Both the position numbers and the translations under genes were made by a program. A stretch of 64,000 bases of DNA from Paragordius varius. Taxonomy: Eukaryota; Nematomorpha. The first letter of the stretch is position 1, and each line of letters opens with the position of its first letter. This document shows positions 12,801-24,034 of this stretch, piece after piece. The notes beneath the pieces are model-generated. The model ran no database searches. It was not told the DNA's origin and was given only the letters and a program-made list of their open reading frames with translations. The DNA is taken from NCBI GenBank assembly GCA_964247055.1, contig OZ176052.1:10478001-10542000 (forward strand), given 5' to 3'.

Positions 12801-15800
12801 TTCACTGAACGATTCAAATTTTACTGATATCCATTCACTTCACAATGAGACTCAAAACGGTTGTGTGCTGAATGACACATATAATCGATACAATTGTAAC
12901 ACGCAATATGATCCCCTCGATGCTAGGAAACGATTGAAACCTGGTCAAACTGTAATCTCACCTAATTACTTGCATCCAAATGGTAAAAGTGCAGGAAATA
13001 CCAGATCTAAAAGTATAATTATTGTTTTAATGCTTCTATTATAATAACTATTTAATATTTTTTTGTTTATATATATAGTGTCACAACGACGTTATTATGT
13101 ACACTAAATAGTGAAAATTAATATAAAATAATTTGAAATTCTGATGACATGATATTATTAAAGCTTTTTTAATACAAAATTAAAAATTTCATCTGAATTT
13201 AGTTTAATTTAATTGACATCAATTACAATTTATTGAGAGAAAGAGAGATATGAGTTAATATAAACTCACAATATTGACGGGTTTTTTATTTAAGATTACC
13301 ATTAATTTTTTTATTATAATATATAAATATATATATATATATAGATATATCAACTCTATTATTTATTTTTCATTTGTGTTTTGTGAGATTTTATATGCTA
13401 TTCGTTACCACGCTATTACTAAAATTCTTAGGCTTTTTTCTTTAATATATCTTATCACGCCAAAAAATCTTACTATTCGGTTTTTTATTTGCTAGTAACT
13501 TTATTATAGGATGGATGGTCTAAAAGTTTAGGTATAATTATTATGCATTGTTTTGAAGAGATTTTCTCCTAAATTAATAAAAAAAACTTGGATTCTAATT
13601 TTTTTCCGCATTTAAACCTATATTTTATAGTGCACTGTAGATGTTTTGATATAAATATACCTATACTTTATTATATATCTTAGATAAAACTCAGTCGAAT
13701 TCCCGAATAAACAAAATTATCAATAATTGTCATCAGCTTCGAAAAAAATTCCTTTTACTATCAACCGGAAATATCGGCGGTACTATCTTTAGCCATATTT
13801 ATCATTTATCTTTCCAAAAAAATCATGTAATCACTAAATTGAAATAAATGGATTTTTTAATGTAATTCTTTTATTTTCGACACAAAACAGATAAATCAAG
13901 ATGCCATGATGATACGCAAACTGGATCTATCTTATACATTGGTATTTTTCATTATTTTACTCCTCGATTTATAAATAATATGAAATGATATCCGTTTATT
14001 TATAAAAAATTAATTTAATCTCTATATAGGTTGTAATGGGATGACAGGTGACGTTCCTTCAACCCAAACCTCTTTAAGTCGACAAGAAACTATGAAAAAG
14101 GTGGATTATCCTTCAGTACCTCTGAATTATGATTTAGCTAATGAACATTTCACCAACAACATTGTTAATACTAATAATAATATGAATGCGAATAGGTATA
14201 AAACTAATTGTTTTGCCTCACCAACGAATTTCAAGCAATATTTGGATGCTTCTTATTCGACGCCTGACGCTAAAAAGAATGTCAACGCAACATTACCCAT
14301 CAACAATAAGAATAATCTATTACCCCATTTTTATGAAAATGGATATTTTGAAGCACTTAACAATGGAAAACTCTTGTTTGAAAACATCAAGAACCACCCT
14401 GTATCCACCAATTTAAATAATCATAAGTCGACCTCAAATAGGCACTCATATATAAATACACCAATTATATCTGATACTACTGACAATAATTACAATAACA
14501 ACATGCACAAAATTAATAGCAGGAGTAATAATCGGCTTGGCTCAATAAATCCCACAAATGATCAAGAACACGATCTGCATGGTGAAACAGTGAAATCAAC
14601 TGGTAAAAATTATACTTTTCATAATTCATTAACCATATTCTTTTAGAGAGGTTATATCAAATTTTATCTGGTATTTACGTTTAACAAAACTTTTTACACA
14701 TGTAGAAGTAAATAATTTGTATTTCACAGTTTGATGTTTAAATTAATGGTTTTAACAAAAGTTGATTTTAAAAATTAAAGATAAAAGTATTAGATTATAT
14801 TTATATAATGTTTTGTACGATAATTTTTTAATCTAAAAATATGTCTATAAAACCGATCCATTAGAAAAGTCCACGCAACATTATGGTGATCTTTTACAGT
14901 ATACATCGCCGCAAGACACAAATTCTGCCTACTACAATTTTGAACGTACAATTTGTCCAAAAACCAACCCTAAGTTTGTGTCTGTGAATAAATATGAAAA
15001 AAATCATTTGGAAAAATTGAATGATTCTAATTCACTTCCCATATCGTTTGAACCGCATGACAATTATTATGGTAATTCAAATGGTGAATACGATTACAAT
15101 ATCAACTATCATGTAAGCAATAATTATTATATAATTACACTAGACAACAAATTTTTCTGCCACTCGAGTTTTTTGCATTTTCTGATATTTAGTATCATTC
15201 TAACAGTAAATCTGAAATAAAAATTATAACTCGATGAAAGAATTTTGTATAATTTGATTTTTTTGATTATGCGCCCTCTTTATCAAAATTTTACTAAAAA
15301 ATGTTTTTCTTTGAAAATATACAAGTAATGCCCATTTGTAATATATCATTTGAAAGAGTATTAAAAACTCTATAAAATGCATACTAATATGTATTACATC
15401 GACAGTTAATATTGGACACAAAGAGCGACAAACGCGCGAAGCGAGAGCATTTTTTTAATTATTATATTTTTAAAACTAATGGATGAAAATAGCTCAAACT
15501 TTGTTTAGATGGAGATGAATGTCCAAAAAAGATAACACAAAAAAGTTTTTTTTGATTAAAACATTTTTTATTGCTTTTATGTCACTCAAAACAGCCATTT
15601 TTAAGTTTTTTGTTTTTTAAAAATTACCATCTTGTCAATATTAATTTATTTTCTTTACAAGGCTGATAATTTCGAAATTTTAAAGATAAAAACAAAGTTT
15701 AAGGTATTTTTGATCTTTTATAGCCATTATGTAATAAATTTACAGTTGTAACTATGCATTTTAGTATCCACTATGTTAAATATTTATGATAATAATAATT

Positions 15801-17340
15801 TTTATTTAAAAAGCAAACCAAAAGCTTTTTCAAACATTTTCTTAAATTAAATACTAATATAACCCTAATAATTATATTAAAATAATTTATATGATTTTCA
15901 AATTAGTTTGTCTGTGAAAATTCTTGACTTATTTAAGGATTGAAAATTTCGACCATTTAAATCCAAATAACTTTTACATCCGATTGATTTAAATGACTTA
16001 CTACCATTTAAAAGATTCAGTTTTTTGCCCTCTTTCGAATGATATAAAATACATGGCTTCATATCTAAAACTTTAAATTTTCGAAATTTCGAGTTTAGTG
16101 TTAAATCGGGGCCAAAAATTATCGATAAACTCTAATATAAAAAAATTCTTCCATGCTAGACCAATTTTCTTTTCAGATATACTAATTATGTACTTTAATG
16201 AAATAAATTTTAAATTTACAAGAATGGCAGTTAAAAAAAGTTAAAATTTGTTGTCTAGTGTTATCTATCTTTTGGTATCTTTGACCAAGTCTAATATGTG
16301 AAAAATCTATTTTTGCTATTTCTATTTAAGTGATTTTTTCGTCATATTTCACTACAATGGATTCTTATTACTACATTTAAGTTTATATATTAATTTTGTT
16401 CTTATGATATAAGAGTTTGCTAAGGTTGATATTACCCAGTTGACAAAATCACAGTAAAAGGCAAAATGTAAAAATATAAAGACAAATATTTTTTTTAAAA
16501 CACAACCATACTTTTTATACAATTCCCATATAAACTGTTTGATTAAATTTTATAAATTAGTTTTACTAATTTTTATATTAAATTTATATTTTTCTTATTA
16601 AATTTTAAGAAGTTATATTTAAACATCAAGTTTAATAAAGTACAGCGAACTGTTGAAAAAATATTTTCGCATGTTTCGGTTATGTACTGTATAATTTTAA
16701 TTTTTAACTGTAATTAATTATATTTACAATTTTAAAGGTGGAAAACATTAGAAACGCTAATTATCCAGTCACAAACTTAGATGACGATCTCACAACCACA
16801 ACCTCAAACACGGAAGATTTGGATAATGATGAAAAGGCATTTAGCTTAGATGATGTCCATTACAATGTTAACAATAATACTAATATAATTGCTATCGGAA
16901 AATTAAGAAATAGTCACACAATTCCTGAGGGTATGTCCGCTTCATCACTACACACTAGTCCATACATCCACAATAAAAGTAACATACATCAAACTAATCA
17001 TGTTGAAAACACTTCACATAATGGCAGTATCAATAATCCACCTTTTACCGAACAAGACAGTAATAATATACTTTTTTCAACGTCTATGTTGCGAAGAAGT
17101 TTTCAACGGAAAAAACCTCCCTCCGCTTTCGTTCGAAGGGACGCCAATGGAGTTTTAACTACACTGTCGAACCCATTTGTTAGTGAGGAGGAAACATTAC
17201 CATTTTTAACACCACAAAAAGGAATAGCTGTTCTGCCCACAAATCATAATGAATTTTTGAAAGTAGATAATACTAAAAAAGCCACATCTAACGGTGCGTT
17301 AAAACGTAAATTTTGGTCAAGTGAATCATTTAAAAGCTAA
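3878..17340 (+). CDS. ADGRL: Latrophilin-type adhesion GPCR (5' end missing)
   Basis: Exons: 3878-4073, 4629-4735, 5238-5671, 5924-6230, 6409-6509, 6882-7064, 7168-7375, 7707-8322, 8521-8641, 8952-9055, 9432-9534, 10325-10478, 10715-10781, 10884-10950, 11431-11528, 11644-11812, 12298-13012, 13684-13779, 13891-13941, 14030-14602, 14865-15112, 16738-17340 (TAA). Phases agree throughout, giving 1,772 visible residues. Domains in visible numbering: SUEL/galactose-binding lectin about 5-100 ([18 protein letters not shown]); Ser/Thr/Asn-rich stalk 102-305; HormR 310-380; GAIN 382-745 with GPS ending [12 protein letters not shown], predicted cut HL|T; seven helices 758-1011, with [20 protein letters not shown] and [11 protein letters not shown] closely matching vertebrate latrophilins; 760-residue Asn/Ser-rich tail. 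There is no olfactomedin domain, as in other invertebrate latrophilins. The tail ends SESFKS, without the class I PDZ ligand of vertebrate proteins. The lectin and stalk are extracellular. Family role: adhesion and synaptic signalling. The last acceptor (AAAG) and the two small tail exons at 13.7-13.9 kb are the least certain parts. Confidence 0.93.
6231..6252. repeat. TA dinucleotide repeat
   Basis: A short (TA)n tract that begins exactly at the donor after the latrophilin HormR-start exon, so the GTATAT donor is part of the repeat. Length changes here could affect splicing. Confidence 0.8.
8662..8849. mobile_element. Short hAT-like MITE in a latrophilin intron
   Basis: The left end CAGGGGTGTTCAACACG mirrors the right end GTTGGACATCCCTG. 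About 188 bp, non-coding, in the intron between the GPS exon and the first transmembrane exon. The flanking 8-mers do not match well, so the duplication is not readable. Confidence 0.65.
9767..9803 (+). other. Candidate poison or decayed exon between TM2 and TM3 exons
   Basis: A TTTTGCAG acceptor is followed by ATTGGGTG, the same junction sequence as the real TM3 exon at 10325, and 37 nt later by a strong donor AAG|GTAAGG. In the reading phase required, the third codon is TGA. Inclusion would truncate the receptor after its second helix. It may be a fragment of a duplicated exon, or chance. Confidence 0.3.
9999..10212. repeat. Inverted repeat (MITE-like) in a latrophilin intron
   Basis: A 41-bp arm at 9999-10040 (contains TTGAACAATTCAAATTCACC) is repeated inverted at 10171-10212. 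A partial direct copy (GAACAATTTAAAATCACC) lies just outside the left arm. No coding sequence; it sits between the TM2 and TM3 exons. Confidence 0.6.
15113..16737 (+). other. Large latrophilin intron before the last exon
   Basis: About 1.6 kb, A+T-rich, with no recognisable exon, element end or RNA gene. It separates the penultimate tail exon from the C-terminal exon. Confidence 0.6.
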
Positions 17341-18204
17341 TTTATGTGATTCATTTGCTTATCAGCCAGCCATCCAGCATTTTACAAAACATTCCAAAGT
17401 TGTCTAATTTATTGATATATAACGCTTTTTATGTATCATTCATTCATTATTTATTGTTTCGAAAAATAGAAAAAACGTTTGCATTTAACAATTGTCTTTC
17501 GAAACGCCGTAACACAATTTTTTAAATATTCCTGTGATGTAAATATATTATATATATGCTAATATCTGAAAAATATTTTGCCATTTTTTAATATGTGATA
17601 TTTAAATGTCTATATTTAATTGTCAATTTTCATTAATTATGACGTTTTTAGATGTTTTAGTTGAATTTATTAAATGTATATATATTTAATTTGCGTCCAG
17701 TATTGTAATTGCCACATCATTCCTTTTGTCCTTTATCGTTTCTTATAGTAACTTATGATGTAAAAGTTTTGATATTCTTAGATTTTTCAATTTATTTTTT
17801 TGATTTAAGTCGAAAATTATATATAAAATACATAAAAACAAACATGTTCAATATACATAATCAATATGTTACTTTATATGGAATCACTTATGACTTTTTA
17901 CCTAATTTTATTTGATTATTAATTATGTCATTTATTCTTTAGTAAATATTACTAATAAATACCAACTATATAAGGGAAAGAATAGATAATTGATATTGTG
18001 TGATTTTTATCCTTAGTTTTAGCGGTCATTTAATTGTAGCCTGAAGTTATTTTTCCCTAATTTAAATATTTGCATTCACCCATAGAAATTTTGTTATGTG
18101 AAAAAAATTAAATTTTTTGATAAAGCTTTGACATAACATATGGGTTTTATATTTTAGTTATTCATAACGGTATCTATTTACATTAGATAACAAATTTTGA
18201 CTAT
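17341..18204 (+). other. Latrophilin 3' region
   Basis: A+T-rich DNA after the TAA. An AATAAA at 17954-17959 is a possible polyadenylation signal about 615 bp after the stop. Nothing else recognisable. Confidence 0.45.
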
Positions 18205-18303
18205 TTAAAGTGCCATAGCTATCTCTATGGCATTAGAAACTGTAAAATAGACACGCTGCCCATTTTCTACTTGTATTGCTAAACGAACAACTGTAGGGCT
18301 ACG
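18205..18303 (-). pseudogene. Helitron Rep/Hel coding fragment
   Basis: One minus-strand frame of 32 codons between stops contains RSPTVVRLAIQVENGQRVYFT. This resembles the conserved stretch VxLAxHLENGQRVYFT found in animal Helitron proteins upstream of the helicase domain. The remainder of the protein is not readable. It lies on the same strand as the Helitron copy whose 5' end is at about 20044 and probably belongs to it. Nothing here can be active. Confidence 0.65.
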
Positions 18304-18379
18304 TCATGTATAGGAAACGAAAAAATTCACTATATATTATATTATATTACCGTGGTAAACATGATAAGGTAAGTTGGAG

Positions 18380-20044
18380 CCTGCGAAGCCGCTACTGGAA
18401 AAAAACGGCTCAATGTGGATTATTTCGAAACATTATTTAATAGTTATGATCTCATAGGATTTTCAAAACTGTGCAATTGACGGCTAACGGAAAAACCGCT
18501 AGACTATATTTTTAATTTTTAATGGGTATTATTTAAAGCATTAATTGAACTCGTTTGACTTCTGAAGTTTTTTGAAAATTAGCTCCAAAATCACGCCATT
18601 TTTGTATGGCGTCTCAGTTTTAAACCGGTAACCCCTACCTATAGACCTATTTGGAAAAAGCGCTGTGTTAATTTCTTTGCATTTATATGGCAAATATTTG
18701 GAATCATCTTTGATACCATCGTCTCATGGGTTATTCGAATAAATACCTCAACACTAAATAATCGTTATATGATGGCGTATTTTTAGGCGCATAAAGGCCC
18801 CAAATTATAATAAATTTAGTTACGGGAAATATTTCAAGCTTTTAATGAGCTTATATGGCTTCATAAATTTTCTGTAAATTAGCTCCAAAAACAACGCAAT
18901 TTCTATACATTAACGCAGTTTTTGGCGGGTAGCTAGTTATTCAAGGGCAGGTATAAAAAAAGCATTGGGCAAAATTTTTGTCTTTATATGGGGAATATTT
19001 GATCATGGATTCCATATGTTCCTATAAGTTATTAGAAATATTGCTTCAAAAGTAAAAAATTATTCCATGGCGGCGCATTTTTCAGGGCGTAAAACTTTAC
19101 TTAGCGACTCATTGAAATAATCCCCTATACTAAAATTTTTGTTATGTAAGGAATGAAAAAATATTTTAGGCCCTTATTGAACTCATATAGTCTCATAGAT
19201 TTCTAAAACTTGGCTTTACATGTTGTATCGATATGGTGATGCAGTTTTACGCGGGTAGCCCCCTAACCAGGGGCGAAAAAAACGCTCGATTAAAATTTTT
19301 GCCTTAATTCGGGTAAACCCTAGAAACATGATTGATAGGATTTTCGAAAAATTGCCTCACAACCAAAAAGTCATTCTATGGTGGCGCATTTTTCTAGGCA
19401 AGGGCCTAATTAAGGGGTTGTTTAATAAAATCGCACCACCTAAATTTTTGCCTTATTACGGGTAATAATTAGAGTGCCTATTAAACTCATATGACCTGAT
19501 AGATTTCTCCAAAGGCACGCTATTTCGATATGAGGGGGAATTTTAGCGGGTATCTTCTTACCCAGCAGCCAATATAAACAAAGCGCACGACTAAAATTTT
19601 TGTTTTAACAGGGAATACCTGAAATCCTCATTGAATTTTTACGGTCTCATACCTTGGGCGAAAAATAGATTCAAAAATTGTGGACTTATTTTTTTGGAAA
19701 AAATGGCATTTTGCGAAGGAGTGGGTAAAACGTGGGCGTAAATTAAAACAGCGAGCCGACTATGTTCGGCGCAATCGAAAAAAAAATCATATTCGAAATC
19801 GAATGGTCCAGCACGTTCTCCGGAAAATTGTCTCAAAGACACGATTTTTGTGGAACTTTTTTAAAAAAACCCGTTTTTTACACGGGGTAGGGCCGAACTG
19901 GGGCCCTAATTTAAAAAAAGCGAAGCTATTGTCGGGCCATTCATTAGTGATTAGATTTTTTCGACATTTGGGTTTTAATGGGTCTACCGATTTTCCAGAA
20001 ACCGATCACAAAGCCAGCATTTTCCATTTTTATAAATATATAAT
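18380..20044 (-). mobile_element. Degenerate Helitron with internal tandem units
   Basis: The 5' end is at about 20044 on the minus strand (ATATATTTATAAAAATGG after a changed TC). It is followed by the family's conserved ~480 bp, then about four tandem units of roughly 300-325 bp, each with a GGAATACCTGGAATCATGATT-like block (about 18690, 18985, 19310, 19610), then the subterminal segment GTGGATTATTTCGAAACATT near 18415. The 3' hairpin and CTAG end are not found, so the copy is truncated or diverged there. It lies between latrophilin and tropomodulin. Confidence 0.7.
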
Positions 20045-20852
20045 TATTGGCGAACGTAAATTACCATAAAGATATTTTTCCTCATCCGGGGGTAAACATT
20101 TTGTATAATGAATGTGAAATAGCTTTATAAAATTTTTGAATACTAGTCCAAATTGTTTTGATAGATGATCTGTATCGATATCATATTAATAATATGGAGG
20201 CAATTAAAGCTAACTTAAATCAAGGGCTCACACCAGAAATATAAAATGTTCTTCCATATATTTTTATAAAAATTTATTAATTATATAGTAATTTTATTGT
20301 CGAATCACAAAATAAAATATATTGGCTTTGGGAAAAATTATTGTATAGATCATATATATTATATTTCGAGATATTATTATATTAATGATTTTAACGTCCA
20401 ATTTAAAATAAAAATTTGACAAATGACATAAATGGATGGGTACACTGTTTTTATGTACTATTTTACCACAAAGAATGGATTATTTAAAGTTTCGCATGAT
20501 TTCTAGCAACAATTGCTAACTATATTATATATATAATGGACATTTATCGTTAACAAATATATATAATATGAAAATGCCATTGAATTAAAGTTACAGATAG
20601 AAAATAGTCAATATCATTAATAAGCGTAAAAAGATTATAGTAAACTAACTGATTTAGTTAGTATATATGTGTGTGTACGGTCTAATATGGAATATCTGAG
20701 ATTCATTGAATGAAGGTGAACAAAATTATGTTTGACTTTGTCGACGTTTGATTCTCACTAAACGCATGTAAAATATAATCATTTAAATTTTATTACCTAG
20801 ATCGGGGTTAAAAATTTAATATTTTTAACGTATAACTACAGTAGGTCCATTA
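20045..20852. other. Spacer between Helitron and MITE; no gene seen
   Basis: A+T-rich DNA without a supported exon, RNA gene or element end. Confidence 0.5.
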
Positions 20853-21030
20853 ATGTTGGTCGATTCACAGAATTTTTGGCTGGTACATTAGCATATTATA
20901 TAAAACAAAGTGTGTTCATTAAATAAAATTTAATCAGGAAAGATAGATGGAAATTTAATTTCAACCATTTGTTGTTTTTGACCCACATGCTACTGTGTAT
21001 TGCCAATTAGCCAAAAATAATGTGAATTAA
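20853..21030. mobile_element. MITE, ATGTTGGTC family, copy 1
   Basis: Left arm ATGTTGGTCGATTCACAGAA and right arm GCCAAAAATAATGTGAATTA are imperfect inverted repeats. The interior matches copies at 26251, 51247 and 54285. It lies about 155 bp beyond the tropomodulin stop, so it may be in the 3' UTR. Confidence 0.6.
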
Positions 21031-21184
21031 GAATTAATAATGTGCATACTGTAAATTAAAAACATATATAGGCTCAAACGAAAATAAGGAAAAGCCGAAA
21101 AAAATCAGATGGGATCTTATTCCCTAAAAAAAGTTGTGAATACAATACCCAATACAAGTAATTGCAAATATTTTAAAGCAATTG

Positions 21185-23477
21185 TCAAAAAATTATTATA
21201 CATGCATCCTGGTTTCGTTTTAAGTATGAAGCAATTCGAACTCTGGCGTCAGCAACGTTGAATGTTAAGCCTAACCTTAGTAGATGGTAATTGTGTGCCA
21301 TTAAAGCAGCAATTTCCATTTCTGCTTTGTTTCCCAAATAGGTGTTACGCTAAAAATCAAAAATTTAAAATAATGGCATTTTTAACAAACTAAAAAAATT
21401 TATTATAACATCAACGTACCAGTCTATTTTTAACATATTCTATAAATAATTATCTTAAAAATGACAATGTTTGTAATATAAAATAGACAATTTTTAAAAA
21501 GCAAGAATTTTAACTAATAATTTTTTTAGTTGGTATTACTTCTGAATGCAAATAATTTTTTTGGTCAAAATCTAGTTAAATGGTGTGTTAATTGGTAAAT
21601 TAGGTATATAACCTGATTAGAAGCTCTAAATTCTCGGATGTTTGGATTATCGCAAATCGCTCCAAAAATATATACAATAGCATCAGGGGAGAGGGCATTA
21701 CTCTCCAAATTAAGACTGCGCAAACTTTGATTCTCCCTTATAGAATCGGCTAAAACCTAAAAATTCAACATAATAAATATAATTTCAATAATACAATAGG
21801 GTATTTGATAATAATTACATATTTAAACACAAATATTTAATAGTACTTTGGCTATGGTATCAGTCATGCGTGTATTAACAAGACTAAGATTTTCAATGTG
21901 TGTGTTATGTTTAAGGGAACGACAAATGCTTAAGTAATTTGATGGAGATATATCCTAAAAAAATGTATAAACAATTTTTCATATAAACCAAATATAAAAA
22001 TTTGATTTTGAAATTTATATAAAATAGATTATAGCGAAAAAAATGTAACCCGAATATTGTTTAGGTTTAAGGAAACTAAAGCCGGATCATTTTTTTCTAG
22101 GGATCTAAGCGAAGATTCAGGATCAGTTGTATTTGGTGGTTCTGGTGGTAATATTTTAAGTTTGTCACCTTTTGCAATGGCTAATAGGGTAAAATTAGAA
22201 TTTAGCAATTAAGATGGCCCAAAAATAGCAATAAAACATAATTTGTTAATATTATTATAAATTTGGTAGATGCGTAAAACAATAAATTAAAATATTTTAT
22301 TTGGTCCGAAAAAGAGATATAAATTATTTAAATCAATGATTTGCATGGTATAATATATATTGTAAGAATTATACCTCTAAATCCACCACCTTCTGTTGAT
22401 AAAGTTTTCAGTGTGTTGTTATATTGCGTTTGATTAACTAGACTGTGAAGTTCCAATATACCTGAATGAAAATTTATTTTATCAAAAATTGAAAAAACAA
22501 TTGGATGACCAAAATTAAGGTTTATGGAACAATGTCAAAAAAATAGAATCTTTCAATTTAATTAAAACATTAGATAATATATTTGGAAAGACGAGATATA
22601 CTGTTGTATAAAAGTATAGATAATTAGTGAAGTCATGGTTTGCTTAGAGGTTTAATGATAAATGGTTAATTAGTGTTTTAAAAAACAGAAGCCAGTTAAT
22701 ATATTTTTTGTAATACGAGGCCGGTAAAATAAAAAATGTTTTATTCGACAAAATCTATTTAATTAGCGAAATAGATATACAAAATAACTTATATTAAATA
22801 AACCAGTTTTAACAAAAAAGTTAACATATTTGCTAAAAAACCAATAATCATTTTTCCAAAAAAGAAATATGGGTATAATTAAAAAATGGTCCCAAAAAAA
22901 GGTTTTTCTGTACGTACATATTTTAAGTTTAAACATACCGGCAATATCCACAAGATCGGATTCTGATGCATTGTCTAAGGCTTTTTCATATTCTTCTGGC
23001 AAATCTATTGTAACTCGGTATTCATCTCTCTGTATTTCTTTAGGTTTCCAAACTTTACCTGGAAATATAAAATATATTTTTTATATCGAATAAAATATTT
23101 ATCAAAAAATGTTTATTACCTCTTGTTTGCTTAACAAATGGTACAGGTTCCTCCCAATCCTCTTCATTAATGCTTTGTTGTTCAAGATATTTGAGCAAAT
23201 TTCGACGATTGAGTGGACCGGTGGGAGCTTTTTTAGTTAATGTCACGCATCTCTCTGAAGGTGGTAACATAGGATCCTTTTGAAATGTAATTAATATTTG
23301 GTTATTGTAAACTATAGCATAAAAATTGGAATATAAAGTAGTGAAAATTAATACATCTGGATCAACATCATTGGCTAATTCATCTATTTCGCGCGGAGAC
23401 AAATGATTCAGTAAATCTTCTGCATCCATGTTGGAGAATTCGGATGTATCATGACCTTGTAATCGCGTGGTAGTCAT
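21185..23477 (-). CDS. TMOD: Tropomodulin
   Basis: Coding exons in order: 23477-23355, 23276-23120, 23058-22939, 22461-22375, 22180-22050, 21954-21847, 21756-21613, 21349-21185 (TGA); 345 codons including stop, close to the 350-360 of the family. The N-terminal half has the tropomyosin/actin-capping region (MDAEDLLNHLSPREIDEL; ATGPF-like APTGPLNRRNLLKYLE at about 62-78; VPFVKQTRGKVWKPK). Then come the linker LPPEPPNTTDPESSL and a leucine-rich-repeat cap (VSLNLNNI, IENLSLVNTRM, LRSLNLESNAL, LGNKAEMEIA). Tropomodulin caps actin pointed ends and binds tropomyosin in muscle and membrane skeleton. The start is the first ATG after an in-frame-neutral acceptor-like AATAG at about 23494, so a 5' UTR exon or a trans-spliced leader site may lie there. 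Introns are 61-477 bp. The unrecognised gene lies 557 bp upstream on the same strand. Confidence 0.95.
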
Positions 23478-24034
23478 GCGAGTTCTTGTTTCGCTATTTA
23501 GGAATGTTTGGTTTAAAAATATAAAAAAATACTAAAACAATAAATGCAACACACAAAAGGTAGAATGAATGTGTGAACTAATAATATGTTAGATACACCT
23601 GAAAAGGTAAGGCAAGACAATTAATATTAAGTATTTGTTGATATAAGACAAAATATACCAAGGTGGTGGCCATATAAAGGGATATCGCATTCGAAGCATA
23701 TCATCGAATTTATAAAATTTAATATTAGGTCAATATAAATCGCATTTGCAACAAAAATATATTTAGACTTTATTATTAATAGAAGTAACGATAAAACAAA
23801 ATATAAAATCACGCAAAGTATAAGCCAAACGTATAAATTTATATAAAGACAGTGACGCAATTTTTTACAAAACATTAATAGTTAATGTATAATGATATGC
23901 GTTAAATCATGTTATCAGAACAAAAAAAGTTGGCATAATTGTGTCATTAATCTATCATTAATAATTGTCATATGCGCTCGCTCGGTGAATAAAAATATCA
24001 CTTATTATTTCAGTTATTATTCGATAATTCCTTA
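23478..24034 (-). promoter_or_regulatory. Short intergenic interval upstream of tropomodulin
   Basis: 557 bp between the stop of the unrecognised gene and the tropomodulin ATG, both on the minus strand. It must hold the 3' end of one and the 5' end of the other. An acceptor-like CCTAAATAG lies about 16 bp before the tropomodulin ATG. No promoter motif is clear. Confidence 0.4.

Noticed and set aside
18213-18232. Hairpin TGCCATAG...CTATGGCA, possible small RNA
   Set aside because: Lies inside the Helitron coding scrap; no promoter or repeated RNA context.
19680-20069. Open frames containing FFKK(T/N)RF.HGVGPNWG seen in several places (also 40494, 44871, 57905)
   Set aside because: They are antisense or sense readings of the conserved Helitron core. 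They shift frame between copies and are better explained by nucleotide conservation of a non-autonomous element.
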